Source of the DNA: Planctomycetota bacterium
Lineage (GTDB): Bacteria; Planctomycetota; UBA11346
Assembly (NCBI GenBank): GCA_025055595.1
Contig: JANWWU010000019.1
Location: 1-36,089, forward strand
DNA: 36,089 nucleotides
Direction of reading: 5' to 3'
The position numbers were made by a program, and so were the translations under genes. This document shows positions 7,637-15,134 of this stretch, piece by piece (position 1 is the first letter of the stretch; every line of letters begins with the position of its first letter). The notes beneath the pieces are model-generated. The model made no database searches. It was not told the origin of the DNA and saw nothing but the letters and a program-made list of their open reading frames with translations.

Positions 7637-8645
7637 CGGATCCCGCCGGCGGCGGCAGCTCGGCGCACAGCGCCTTGAGGTTGTCCTTCGGCGTCGCCGC
7701 CGGGATCTCGCAGCCGCCGCCGGGGGCGTAGGCCGGCAGGGCCGCGGCGCAGCAGCGCGCCAGCTCGGCGCGGATCGCCTGCGGCGTGCCGTCCTTGATC
7801 ACCGCGACCGGATCGATGCCGCCCATCAGCACGACCTTGGGTCCCACCGCTTGGCGCGCTTTGGCGATGTCGACCATCGCATCGACATCGAGGACATCGA
7901 CGCCGAGGGTCGCGATGTGCGGCAGCAGCTTGGTGATGTTGCCGCAGATGTGCAGCTTGGCGCGCGCGCCCGCGGCGTGGATCGCGTCGACGATCCGCTT
8001 CTCGCGCGGCAGCACGAAGCGCTGATAGAGCTTGGGCGAGATCTGGCTGGCCAGCGCATCGCCGATGCCGACGGTGTCGGCGCCGGCCTCGATCTGGGCG
8101 ACGGCGAACTCGATCGCGACCTCGGTCACGCGATCCATCAGCTGCTCGGCCCATTCCGGATCGTCGACGAGGTCGAGCAGGAAGGCGCTGACCCCGCGCA
8201 GATCGGCAGCGGCGGCGATCGGCCCCTCCACCCAACCGAGCACGCTGTAATGGTCGCCGCTGCGCGCGCGGTAGAGCTTCACCGCCTCGATGCGGTCGCG
8301 GGTGCGCGGGCTGCGGCGGACATCGGGATGCGGCAGGCGGCCGAGATCGCGATCGTGCTCGAGCACATGCACGCGGCAGCGCGGCGAGTCGTTGGTCGGG
8401 AACTCGATCTCGGCGCCGAAGGCCGAGGCCTCGCGCCACGGATCGCTGATGCAGCTGACCTGATCGATGCCGAAGTCGCGGGCGCAGGCCAGATTGGCTT
8501 CGACGAGCACGCGGTGATCCTGGGCGAAGGCGGCGTAGTTCGAGCCGATGTATTCGGCGGCGAACTGCATCAGGATCGGCAGCCGCGGCAAGATGTCCGG
8601 CTGCCGGCCAGCGAGAAGGGCATCGTAGCGCTGCTTGGGGGTCAT
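7629..8645 (-). CDS. URO-D-family methyltransferase-type protein (MtaA/CmuA-like)
   Basis: This is 338 residues from ATG 8645, a uroporphyrinogen-decarboxylase fold. The zinc-site pattern of corrinoid methyltransferases is present: H232-I-C234-G near the middle (LHICGN) and a third ligand Cys312 in GGGCEIP. True heme-pathway HemE proteins lack this site. The family moves methyl groups between corrinoid proteins and thiols such as coenzyme M or homocysteine, or demethylates methoxy compounds. No corrinoid-binding protein or activator gene lies next to it, so the partner is unknown. A start further upstream would extend it through Arg/Gly-rich sequence, so ATG 8645, preceded by a promoter-like box, is preferred. 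It converges on and overlaps the Hps-RraA gene by 4 bases. Confidence 0.88.
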   Translation of the reverse strand: MTPKQRYDALLAGRQPDILPRLPILMQFAAEYIGSNYAAFAQDHRVLVEANLACARDFGIDQVSCISDPWREASAFGAEIEFPTNDSPRCRVHVLEHDRDLGRLPHPDVRRSPRTRDRIEAVKLYRARSGDHYSVLGWVEGPIAAAADLRGVSAFLLDLVDDPEWAEQLMDRVTEVAIEFAVAQIEAGADTVGIGDALASQISPKLYQRFVLPREKRIVDAIHAAGARAKLHICGNITKLLPHIATLGVDVLDVDAMVDIAKARQAVGPKVVLMGGIDPVAVIKDGTPQAIRAELARCCAAALPAYAPGGGCEIPAATPKDNLKALCAELPPPAGSGG

Positions 8646-8652
8646 GGCGGCG

Positions 8653-8680
8653 AGCGTAGCGCGTCGCCTGCGCCCGTCCA
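8653..8680 (-). promoter_or_regulatory. Leaderless-type promoter of the URO-D gene
   Basis: On the minus strand TGGACG (8675-8680), 16 bases, then TACGCT (8653-8658), ending 7 bases before ATG 8645. Confidence 0.5.
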
Positions 8681-8720
8681 TGCCGGCGGCACCGCGCCGT
8701 AGCGCCTGGCGAGATCGCGC

Positions 8721-8747
8721 TGGCATCGCCGTGCAGCCGGCTGCAGT
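8721..8747 (+). promoter_or_regulatory. Leaderless-type promoter of the MazG-like gene
   Basis: TGGCAT (8721-8726), 15 bases, then TGCAGT (8742-8747), ending 6 bases before ATG 8754. The -10 has T at both ends but not the usual A in second place. Confidence 0.35.
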
Positions 8748-8753
8748 GGCGCC

Positions 8754-9140
8754 ATGCCGTTCACGCCCCGCTGCCTGGAAGAGCTGCGCCGCGAGATCGC
8801 CGCTTTCGCCGCCGAGCGCGAGTGGGAGCAGTTCCACACCCCGCGCAACCTGCTGCTCGCCCTGGTCAGCGAGATCGGGGAGCTCGCCGACCTCGTGCGC
8901 TGGCGCGGCGATGCCCAGCCGGCGGTCGCCGACGAGGACCGCCAGGCCTGGGAGGCCGAGCTGGCCGATGTCGGGATCCTGCTCGTCCGCCTCGCCGACC
9001 GCAGCGGGGTCGATCTCAGCGCCGCGATCGCGCGCAAGCTGCAGGAGGTGCGCCAGCGCTATCCCGCCGACGCCTACCGCGGCTCGGCGCGCAAGGCGCC
9101 CTCAGGGCAGCGGGAAGCCGAGGCGGATCAGCGTCCCTGA
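8754..9140 (+). CDS. MazG-like nucleotide pyrophosphohydrolase
   Basis: This is a 128-residue all-alpha NTP pyrophosphohydrolase of the MazG/dCTPase type, which hydrolyses (d)NTPs to monophosphate and pyrophosphate to clear unwanted nucleotides. The metal-binding pattern is visible: E40-I-G-E43 followed after 25 residues by E69-L-A-D72. The N-terminal FHTPRNLLLALVSEIGEL and KLQEVRQRYPAD segments resemble the short single-domain dCTP pyrophosphatase group. The C-terminal 20 residues are polar and not part of the fold. The last 39 bases overlap the 3' end of the opposite-strand yceF-like gene, another nucleotide house-cleaning enzyme. Substrate preference cannot be read from sequence. Confidence 0.88.
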   Translation: MPFTPRCLEELRREIAAFAAEREWEQFHTPRNLLLALVSEIGELADLVRWRGDAQPAVADEDRQAWEAELADVGILLVRLADRSGVDLSAAIARKLQEVRQRYPADAYRGSARKAPSGQREAEADQRP

Positions 9141-9141
9141 G
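9101..9141. terminator. Inverted repeat bracketing the overlapping ends of MazG-like and yceF genes
   Basis: CTCAGGG (9101-9107) and CCCTGAG (9135-9141) form a perfect 7-bp inverted repeat with a 27-base loop. Each arm contains the stop codon of one gene (TGA at 9138-9140 on plus, 9104-9102 on minus). A shorter hairpin, GCCCT-C-AGGGC, lies at 9098-9108. There is no T-tract. Confidence 0.25.
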
Positions 9142-9680
9142 AGCCACAGCAGCGGCAGGCCGACGATCGCGGTGTGGTCCTCGCAGGCGATGCGCTCGAA
9201 GAGCGCGATGCCGCGCTGCTCGAGCTTGTAGCTGCCGGCGCAGTCGAGCGGCTGGTCGGCGGCGACATAGCGCGCGATGCTTGCGGCATCGAGCGCGCGC
9301 ATGCGCAGCCGCGCGACGACGGTCGCCCGCTCCGCGCCCTGCGGATGCAGAACGCAGACCGCCGTCACCAGCTCGTGCTCGCGGCCGGCCAAGCGCGCCA
9401 GCTGCTGTTCGGCAGCGGCGGCGGACCCGGGTTTGCCGAGCAGCTCGCCATCGAGGTGCGCCAGCTGATCGCTGCCGATGACGACGGCCTGCGGATGGCG
9501 AGCGGCGACGGCGCGCGCCTTGCGCTCGGCGAGCTGCTCGGCGATGGCGCGCGGCGGCAGCGCGCTGCGCTCGCTCGCCTCCTCGTCGATCTCCGGCGCC
9601 TCCCACGCGAAGGGCAGGCCGAGGCGCGCGAGCAGGGCGCGGCGATAGCGCGAGCTGGAGGCGAGGACGAGCGGCGGCAT
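9102..9680 (-). CDS. yceF: Maf/YceF-family nucleotide pyrophosphatase (m7GTP type)
   Basis: This is 192 residues from ATG 9680. Maf proteins hydrolyse modified or non-canonical nucleotides. The N-terminal loop LASSSRYRRALL, the acidic GSDQ motif (69-72), LLGKPG and DCAGSYKLE are all present. GSDQ in place of GADT and the CAGSYK segment match the YceF subgroup, shown in E. coli to act on 7-methyl-GTP. Length equals the family norm. It diverges from folE2 across a 97-base region with a promoter for each gene, and converges with the MazG-like gene. A longer frame continuing upstream would add over 150 residues overlapping folE2 and is not credible. Confidence 0.92.
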   Translation of the reverse strand: MPPLVLASSSRYRRALLARLGLPFAWEAPEIDEEASERSALPPRAIAEQLAERKARAVAARHPQAVVIGSDQLAHLDGELLGKPGSAAAAEQQLARLAGREHELVTAVCVLHPQGAERATVVARLRMRALDAASIARYVAADQPLDCAGSYKLEQRGIALFERIACEDHTAIVGLPLLWLSGTLIRLGFPLP

Positions 9681-9686
9681 GCGGGC

Positions 9687-9713
9687 ATGCTGGCAGCGGC
9701 ACGGAAACTCCAA
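9687..9713 (-). promoter_or_regulatory. Leaderless-type promoter of yceF
   Basis: On the minus strand TTGGAG (9708-9713), 15 bases, then CAGCAT (9687-9692), ending 6 bases before ATG 9680. Confidence 0.55.
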
Positions 9714-9741
9714 TCCCTGCACAAGGTTTCCGCGCCCCGCC

Positions 9742-9768
9742 TTGAGCCGTCCTGGCGCTGCCGACACT
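9742..9768 (+). promoter_or_regulatory. Promoter of folE2
   Basis: TTGAGC (9742-9747), 15 bases, then GACACT (9763-9768), 9 bases before ATG 9778. The leader would be only a few bases. Confidence 0.45.
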
Positions 9769-9777
9769 GCCTGCAAC

Positions 9778-10752
9778 ATGAGCTTCAGCGAGCGCGCTCC
9801 CGCCCCCGCCCTCGTTCGCCGCCCTCGCCGCGCCGCCATGCCCGACATCGCCCACGAAGCCGCGCCGCAGCGCCTCGGCACCCTCGACTGGGTCGGCATG
9901 TCCGGCATCGAGGTGCCGGTGCGCCTGCGCGATGAGCAGGGGCAGATCCTGCTGGTCCCCGCGCGCGCCGATGCCTTCGTCTCGCTCGATGATCCGCAGG
10001 CCAAGGGCATCCACATGTCGCGGCTCTTCCTCTCGCTGCAGGCGATCCTCGCCGAGGAGGAGCTGAACCTGCTCGTCGTCCGCCAGGTCCTGCAGGCCTT
10101 CATCGGCTCGCACCTGCCGATCAGCCGCAACGCCTCGCTGACCTTGCACTTCGAGCTGCCGGTGCGGCGGCGCGCGCTGGTCTCCGCCAACTCCGGCTGG
10201 CGCTCCTATCCGGTGCTGGTCGGCGGCGAGCAGCGCGACGGCCGCGCCCACTACTACCTCGGCGCGCAGATCACCTACAGCAGCACCTGCCCGTGCTCGG
10301 CGGCCCTCGCCCGGCAGCTGATCGCCGAGCGCTTCCAGAGCGACTTCGCGCACCGCGCCTCGCTGAGCAGCGAGGAGGTGATCGCCTGGCTGCAGCGCGA
10401 GAGCTCGATCTGCGCGACGCCGCACAGCCAGCGCAGCCTGGCCGCGGTGACCATCGAGGCCGCCGACCCGGCGAACGCGCCGACCCTGATCGAGCTGATC
10501 GACCTCGCCGAGCGCGCGCTCGGCACCCCGGTGCAGGCCGCGGTCAAGCGCGAGGACGAGCAGGAGTTCGCGCGGCTCAACGGCCAGAACCTGATGTTCT
10601 GCGAGGACGCGGGGCGCCGGCTCAAGGCCGCGCTCGATGCCGATCCGCGGATCGTCGACTGGCGCATCGAGGCCCGCCATGTCGAGAGCCTGCACCCGCA
10701 CGACGCGGTGAGCCGGGCGGCCAAGGGCGTGCCCGGCGGCCTCTCGGCCTGA
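9778..10752 (+). CDS. folE2: GTP cyclohydrolase FolE2 (type IB)
   Basis: Converts GTP to 7,8-dihydroneopterin triphosphate, the first step to folates and 7-deazaguanines; type IB is unrelated in sequence to FolE and uses various divalent metals. From ATG 9778 it is 324 residues. The conserved core begins at about residue 33 (RLGTLDWVGM), with KGIHMSR (76-82) and the metal-site motif STCPCS (169-174, Cys171 and Cys173). The C-terminal half has RHVESLHPHDA, the FolE2 ending. ATG 9838 would give 304 residues and also fits the family; I prefer 9778 because promoter-like boxes lie just before it. A PTPS-III-like enzyme at 29784-30278 could use its product. Divergent from yceF. Confidence 0.92.
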   Translation: MSFSERAPAPALVRRPRRAAMPDIAHEAAPQRLGTLDWVGMSGIEVPVRLRDEQGQILLVPARADAFVSLDDPQAKGIHMSRLFLSLQAILAEEELNLLVVRQVLQAFIGSHLPISRNASLTLHFELPVRRRALVSANSGWRSYPVLVGGEQRDGRAHYYLGAQITYSSTCPCSAALARQLIAERFQSDFAHRASLSSEEVIAWLQRESSICATPHSQRSLAAVTIEAADPANAPTLIELIDLAERALGTPVQAAVKREDEQEFARLNGQNLMFCEDAGRRLKAALDADPRIVDWRIEARHVESLHPHDAVSRAAKGVPGGLSA

Positions 10753-10792
10753 GCTCGCCAGCCACGCTGCGTCGCCGGCGGGCCTCCGCGCT

Positions 10793-10819
10793 TGGCAAGC
10801 CCGCGCCATGAGCTACACG
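10793..10819 (+). promoter_or_regulatory. Leaderless-type promoter of araB
   Basis: TGGCAA (10793-10798), 15 bases, then TACACG (10814-10819), ending 6 bases before ATG 10826. This is the only box in the set that does not end in T. Confidence 0.35.
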
Positions 10820-10825
10820 CGCGGC

Positions 10826-12448
10826 ATGAGCTCCCGTTTCGTCCTCGGCCTCGATTTCGGCACCGACTCGGTCCGCGCCCTGCTCGTCGACTGCGACAAC
10901 GGCGAGGAAGTCGCCTCGGCGGTCAGCGCCTACCGGCGCTGGGCGCAGGGCGCCTACTGCGATGCGGCCGCGCAGCGCTTCCGTCAGCACCCGCAGGATC
11001 ACCTCGACAGCATGACGGCGGCGGTGCGCGCCTGCCTGAAGCAGGCCGGCAAACAGGCGGCGGCGCAGGTCGTCGGCATCGGCGTCGACACCACGGGCTC
11101 CAGCCCCCTGCCGCTGGCCGCCGACGGCACGGCGCTGGCCTTCCATCCGGAGTTCAGCGAGGACCCCGACGCGCTGTGCGTGCTGTGGAAGGACCACACG
11201 GCGGCCGATGAGGCCGAGGAGATCAACGCGCTAGCGCACGGCGGCGAGTTCCCCGACTACACCCAGTGGTCGGGCGGCATCTACAGCAGCGAGTGGTTCT
11301 GGGCCAAGATCCTGCATGTGCTGCGCGCCAACAAACGGGTGGCGCGCGCCGCCCACACCTGGATCGAGCACTGCGACTGGGTGCCGGCGGTGCTCGCCGG
11401 GATCGGCGATCCCGCGCAGATCAAGCGCAGCCGCTGCGCCGCCGGCCACAAGGCGATGTGGCATCCAAGCTGGGGCGGCCTGCCGAGCAGCGAGTTCCTC
11501 GCCCGCCTCGATCCGCGGCTGGCCGAGCTGCGCGCCCGGCTCTACACCGACACCGCCACCGCCGATCAGTGCGCCGGGCAGCTCTGCGAGGCCTGGGCCA
11601 AGCGGCTCGGCCTGCCGGCCGGCATCGCGATCGCCGTCGGCGCCTTCGACGCCCACCTCGGGGCCGTCGGCGCCGGCGCCAAGCCCTTCGAGCTGGCCAA
11701 GGTGATGGGCACCTCGACCTGCGACATGCTGATGGCGCCCGCCGCCGCGGTCGGCGACAAGGCGGTGCCCGGCATCTGCGGGCAGGTCGACGGCTCGATC
11801 ATGCCCGGCCTGATCGGGCTCGAGGCCGGGCAGAGCGCCTTCGGCGATGTCTATGCGTGGTGGAAGCGCGTGCTCGCCGCCGGCGCGGCGCTCAGCGGCG
11901 CCAAGGGCGGAGATCCCGAGCGCATCCTGCCGGCGCTCAGCGAGCAGGCGGCGAAGCTCGAGCCGGGAGCCGGCGGCCTGGTCGCCGTCGATTGGTTCAA
12001 CGGCCGCCGCACGCCGGACGCCAGCGCGCGCGCGCGCGGCGCGATCGCCGGCCTGCACCTCGGCCACGAGCCGGCGCACGTGTTCCGCGCCTTGGTCGAA
12101 GCGACGGCCTTCGGGGCGCGCGCGATCGTCGAGCGCTTCACCGAACACGGCATCGCGATCAAGCGCATCGTCGCGCTCGGCGGCATCGCCCGCAAGAACC
12201 CCTTCGTCATGCAGGTCTGCGCCGATGTCCTGCAGCGCCCGATCGCGATCGTCGCCAGCGACCAGTGCTGCGCGCTCGGCGCGGCGATCGCCGCGGCCAG
12301 CGCCGCCGGGGTCTACAAGACGATGGCCGCGGCGCAGAAGGCGCTCGCCTCGCGCTGCGAGCGCACGGTCCAGCCCACGCGCAAGCTCGCCACCGCCTAC
12401 GACGCGCTCTACCAGCGCTATCGCGCGCTCGGCCAACAGGTTAGCTGA
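10826..12448 (+). CDS. araB: Ribulokinase-like FGGY carbohydrate kinase
   Basis: This is 540 residues from ATG 10826; an in-frame ATG at 10808 adds six residues. FGGY kinases phosphorylate sugars with ATP. The N-terminal ATPase motif FVLGLDFGTDSVRALLVD, GIGVDTTGSSPLP, the MGTSTCDML phosphate loop and the C-terminal ALGGIARKNPFVMQV adenosine loop are present. Over its length the sequence and the roughly 540-residue size match bacterial AraB, which makes L-ribulose 5-phosphate from L-ribulose. No araA, araD or arabinose regulator lies nearby, so the arabinose role is inferred from family only. It stands as a single-gene unit between folE2 and the SulP gene. Confidence 0.88.
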   Translation: MSSRFVLGLDFGTDSVRALLVDCDNGEEVASAVSAYRRWAQGAYCDAAAQRFRQHPQDHLDSMTAAVRACLKQAGKQAAAQVVGIGVDTTGSSPLPLAADGTALAFHPEFSEDPDALCVLWKDHTAADEAEEINALAHGGEFPDYTQWSGGIYSSEWFWAKILHVLRANKRVARAAHTWIEHCDWVPAVLAGIGDPAQIKRSRCAAGHKAMWHPSWGGLPSSEFLARLDPRLAELRARLYTDTATADQCAGQLCEAWAKRLGLPAGIAIAVGAFDAHLGAVGAGAKPFELAKVMGTSTCDMLMAPAAAVGDKAVPGICGQVDGSIMPGLIGLEAGQSAFGDVYAWWKRVLAAGAALSGAKGGDPERILPALSEQAAKLEPGAGGLVAVDWFNGRRTPDASARARGAIAGLHLGHEPAHVFRALVEATAFGARAIVERFTEHGIAIKRIVALGGIARKNPFVMQVCADVLQRPIAIVASDQCCALGAAIAAASAAGVYKTMAAAQKALASRCERTVQPTRKLATAYDALYQRYRALGQQVS

Positions 12449-12466
12449 GCAGCCCAGCCGCCCGTC

Positions 12467-12493
12467 TTGAGGGTGCCGCCGGCAGGTTAGGCT
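12467..12493 (+). promoter_or_regulatory. Promoter of the SulP transporter gene
   Basis: TTGAGG (12467-12472), 15 bases, then TAGGCT (12488-12493), 11 bases before ATG 12505. It fills most of the 56-base gap after araB. Confidence 0.55.
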
Positions 12494-12504
12494 GCCAGGC
12501 TGGC

Positions 12505-14253
12505 ATGGCTGACAGCTCTCCCGTATTCTACCCCGCGCTGTTGCGCGAGCTGCGCCGCGGCTACACCGCCTCCGACTTCTGCGCCGACCTGCTCGCCGGC
12601 TTGATCGTCGGCATCATCGCCCTGCCGCTGTCGATCGGCTTGGCGATCGCCTCGGGCGTGCCGCCGCAATACGGCCTGGCGACGGCGATCATCGGCGGCT
12701 TCCTGATCAGCCTGCTCGGCGGCAGCCGGGTGCAGATCGGGGGTCCGGCGGGAGCCTTCGTCGGCCTGTGCGCCGCCGGCATCGCCACCCACGGCCACCA
12801 GGGGCTGCTCCTCGCCACCCTGCTCGCCGGCGCGATCATGATCGTCTTCGGGCTGTGCCGCTTCGGCCGCGCCATCGCCTTCATTCCGATCCCCGTCGTC
12901 GTCGGCTTCACCTCGGGCATCGCAGTGATCATCGCCACCACCCAGATCGCCCCGCTGACCGGCATCCCCGATCGCAGCTTCGCGCATACCGATGAGCGGC
13001 TGGCCTGGATCTGGCAGCACCGCCAAGACATCCAGCTCACCCCGCTGCTGCTTGGCCTCGCCTCCTGCGCGCTGATCCTCGCGCTGCGGCGCTGGCGGCC
13101 GCTGTGGCCGGGAGCCCTGATCGCGGTCGTCGCCGGCACCCTGACGAGCGCGCTCGCTGGCTGGGAGCGCGATGGGACCCTGCGCACGATCGGCACCGCC
13201 TTCGGCGAGATCCCCCACGGACTGCCGCCTTTCGCGCTGCCGAACTTCAGCGCCGACGGCACATGGAGCGGTCTGTTCCGCACCCTGCATGACATCGGCG
13301 GACTGGCGATGGCGATCGCGCTGCTCGGCAGCATCGAGTCGCTGCTCTCGGCGGTCGTCGCCGACGGCCTCTCCGGCGATCGCCACGACGGCAACACCGA
13401 GCTGATCGCCCAGGGCATCGCCAATCTCGCCGTGCCGCTGTTCGGCGGCCTGCCGGCGACCGGCGTCATCGCCCGCACCAGCGCCAACATCCGCGCTGGC
13501 GCGCGCAGCCCCATCGCCGGCATCGTCCACGCGCTGACCGTGCTCGCGATCGTCCTCGTCGCCGCGCCCCTCGTCGTCCACATCCCGCTCGCCGTGCTCG
13601 CCGGGGTGCTGCTTTCCGTCGCCTGGGGCATGTCTGAGCTGCGCCACTGGCCGCACATCCTGCGTGCCGGACGCAGCGATGCCTTCCTGCTGCCGCTCGC
13701 CTTCCTCTTGACCGTCTTCGTCGATCTCGCTTGGGCGGTGACCGTCGGCGTCCTGCTGGCGATGTTCTTCTTCGTACGGCGGATGAGCGAGAGCGTGCAG
13801 ATCGAGCGCCGCGCCGCCGACAGCGGGATGGCTGAGGAGCGAGCGCCCGAGCTGCCGCCCGGCGTCGAGGTCTACGATGTGCGCGGCCCCTTCTTCTTCG
13901 GCGCCGCTACCCTGATCCGCGACATCGACGAGCGCATCGGCGAGCGCCCGGCGGCGCTCATCCTGCGCCTGCGCAATGTGCCGTTCATCGATGCGACAGC
14001 GGCCTTCAGCCTGCGCGAGCTGCTCGCCAGCTGCCGGCGCCGCCGGGCGGCGCTGCTGATCAGCGAATGCCACACCCGCCCGCTCGCCGACCTCGAGCGG
14101 CACGGCCTGCTGCGCGAGCTCGGCGAGGGCCAGGTGTTCGCGAGCTACGAGGCGGCGCTCGCCGCCGCGACCGAGATCGCGACCGCGCGCCGCCTCTCGA
14201 AGACGCGCCTGCGGACGACGCAGAAGCCGGCGACTCAGCGCTCCTGCTCCTGA
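12505..14253 (+). CDS. SulP-family anion transporter with C-terminal STAS domain
   Basis: This is a 582-residue inner-membrane protein. The N-terminal 440 residues form about 10-14 hydrophobic helices, starting with DLLAGLIVGIIALPLSIGLA and including the SulP-typical GVPPQYGLATAIIGGF and QIGGPAGAF. The last 130 residues are a cytoplasmic STAS domain (VYDVRGPFFFGAATLIRDID, LRNVPFIDATAAFSL, LADLERHGLL). Family members carry sulfate, bicarbonate or other anions, usually with Na+ or H+. No carbonic anhydrase or sulfate-assimilation gene is adjacent, so the substrate is unknown. The 3' end overlaps the convergent M50 protease gene by 19 bases. Confidence 0.93.
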   Translation: MADSSPVFYPALLRELRRGYTASDFCADLLAGLIVGIIALPLSIGLAIASGVPPQYGLATAIIGGFLISLLGGSRVQIGGPAGAFVGLCAAGIATHGHQGLLLATLLAGAIMIVFGLCRFGRAIAFIPIPVVVGFTSGIAVIIATTQIAPLTGIPDRSFAHTDERLAWIWQHRQDIQLTPLLLGLASCALILALRRWRPLWPGALIAVVAGTLTSALAGWERDGTLRTIGTAFGEIPHGLPPFALPNFSADGTWSGLFRTLHDIGGLAMAIALLGSIESLLSAVVADGLSGDRHDGNTELIAQGIANLAVPLFGGLPATGVIARTSANIRAGARSPIAGIVHALTVLAIVLVAAPLVVHIPLAVLAGVLLSVAWGMSELRHWPHILRAGRSDAFLLPLAFLLTVFVDLAWAVTVGVLLAMFFFVRRMSESVQIERRAADSGMAEERAPELPPGVEVYDVRGPFFFGAATLIRDIDERIGERPAALILRLRNVPFIDATAAFSLRELLASCRRRRAALLISECHTRPLADLERHGLLRELGEGQVFASYEAALAAATEIATARRLSKTRLRTTQKPATQRSCS

Positions 14254-15134
14254 CGCAGGCGCTCGCTGATCAGGCGCAAGCGCTGGCGCTCGCGGTCGCT
14301 GAGGCTGGCCAGGCCCTGGGCGGAGACCTTGGCGAGCAGGCGATCGAGCTCGGCCTGATCGCGCGCGCGCTGCGCCTCCCGCCAGCGCGCGCGGCGTTCT
14401 CGCCACCACGCGCCGAGACCGCGCCAGCGGACCCAGGACGCCGCGGTCGCCTCGACGCCGTCGGGATCGATCCCCAGGCGGATGCCCTGGCCCTGCTGAT
14501 AGAGCGCGACGCCGGCGAGGATGGCGATGAGGCAGAGCACGACATTCTGCGTCCACAGCGACCACAGGACGATGAGGACGAGCGCCAACCAGCCGAGCCC
14601 GTGCGTCGCCAGCACCGCCCGGCGGCGTCCGAGCAGCGGCCACAGCGCCGCCCGCCACAGCCGTCCGCCATCGAGCGGATCGATGGGGATCAGATTGATC
14701 AGCGCCAGCCAGCCGCTGAGGGTGGTCAGCGCCGTCCACAGGATGCCGGCGCCGCCGACGATCGGGACGGCGAAGGCCGCGGCCCAGAGCGCGGCGCTCG
14801 CCGCCGGGCCGGTGGCGGCGACCGCGAGCTGGGCGCGCAGGGTCGGCGGCACCCAGCCGTCGGCGATGCCGCCGAGCGGCCAGAGCGTCACCGTCCCGGC
14901 CCGCGCCCCCGCCCAGCGCTCGCCGAGGCGGTGCCCGAGCTCGTGGACGAGCACGGCCAGCGGCAGCACGAGCAGCGCCGCCCACCACCACAGCCAGGGC
15001 AGGCCGCCGGCGGCGAGGCGCATCCCGTCGAACACCGCGAACAGCGGCAGCGTCCAGTGCAGCCGCCAGCTGGCGCCGAGCCAGCGGCCGAGCGGCCAGG
15101 ACCAGGCCCACACGGCTTGCCAGGGATCAGCCAC
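14235..15134 (-). CDS. M50-family membrane metalloprotease
   Basis: From GTG 15134 this is 299 residues of a site-2-protease-type membrane protein. HELGH at residues 64-68 and LINLIPIDPLDGG with Asp155 supply the expected zinc ligands, and several hydrophobic helices surround them. There is no PDZ or CBS domain; the last 70 residues are a charged, Arg-rich, probably coiled-coil tail. The GTG start overlaps the tyrA stop within GTGGCTGA, implying translational coupling; ATG 15164 is an alternative with a longer overlap. It is distinct from the multi-PDZ RseP homolog at 4119. Substrate unknown; the link with tyrosine synthesis is probably only shared transcription. Confidence 0.88.
   Translation of the reverse strand: MADPWQAVWAWSWPLGRWLGASWRLHWTLPLFAVFDGMRLAAGGLPWLWWWAALLVLPLAVLVHELGHRLGERWAGARAGTVTLWPLGGIADGWVPPTLRAQLAVAATGPAASAALWAAAFAVPIVGGAGILWTALTTLSGWLALINLIPIDPLDGGRLWRAALWPLLGRRRAVLATHGLGWLALVLIVLWSLWTQNVVLCLIAILAGVALYQQGQGIRLGIDPDGVEATAASWVRWRGLGAWWRERRARWREAQRARDQAELDRLLAKVSAQGLASLSDRERQRLRLISERLRQEQER
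14237..14263. terminator. Hairpin over the convergent ends of SulP and M50 genes
   Basis: AGCG (14237-14240), a CT bulge and CCTGC (14243-14247) pair with GCAGG (14255-14259) and CGCT (14260-14263) around a 7-base loop. Both stop codons lie in or beside it. There is no T-tract. Confidence 0.3.

Noticed and set aside
6639-8702. 687-codon plus-strand frame across the Hps-RraA and URO-D genes
   Set aside because: An out-of-frame shadow made mostly of Arg, Ala and Gly; it crosses two genes of opposite strand.
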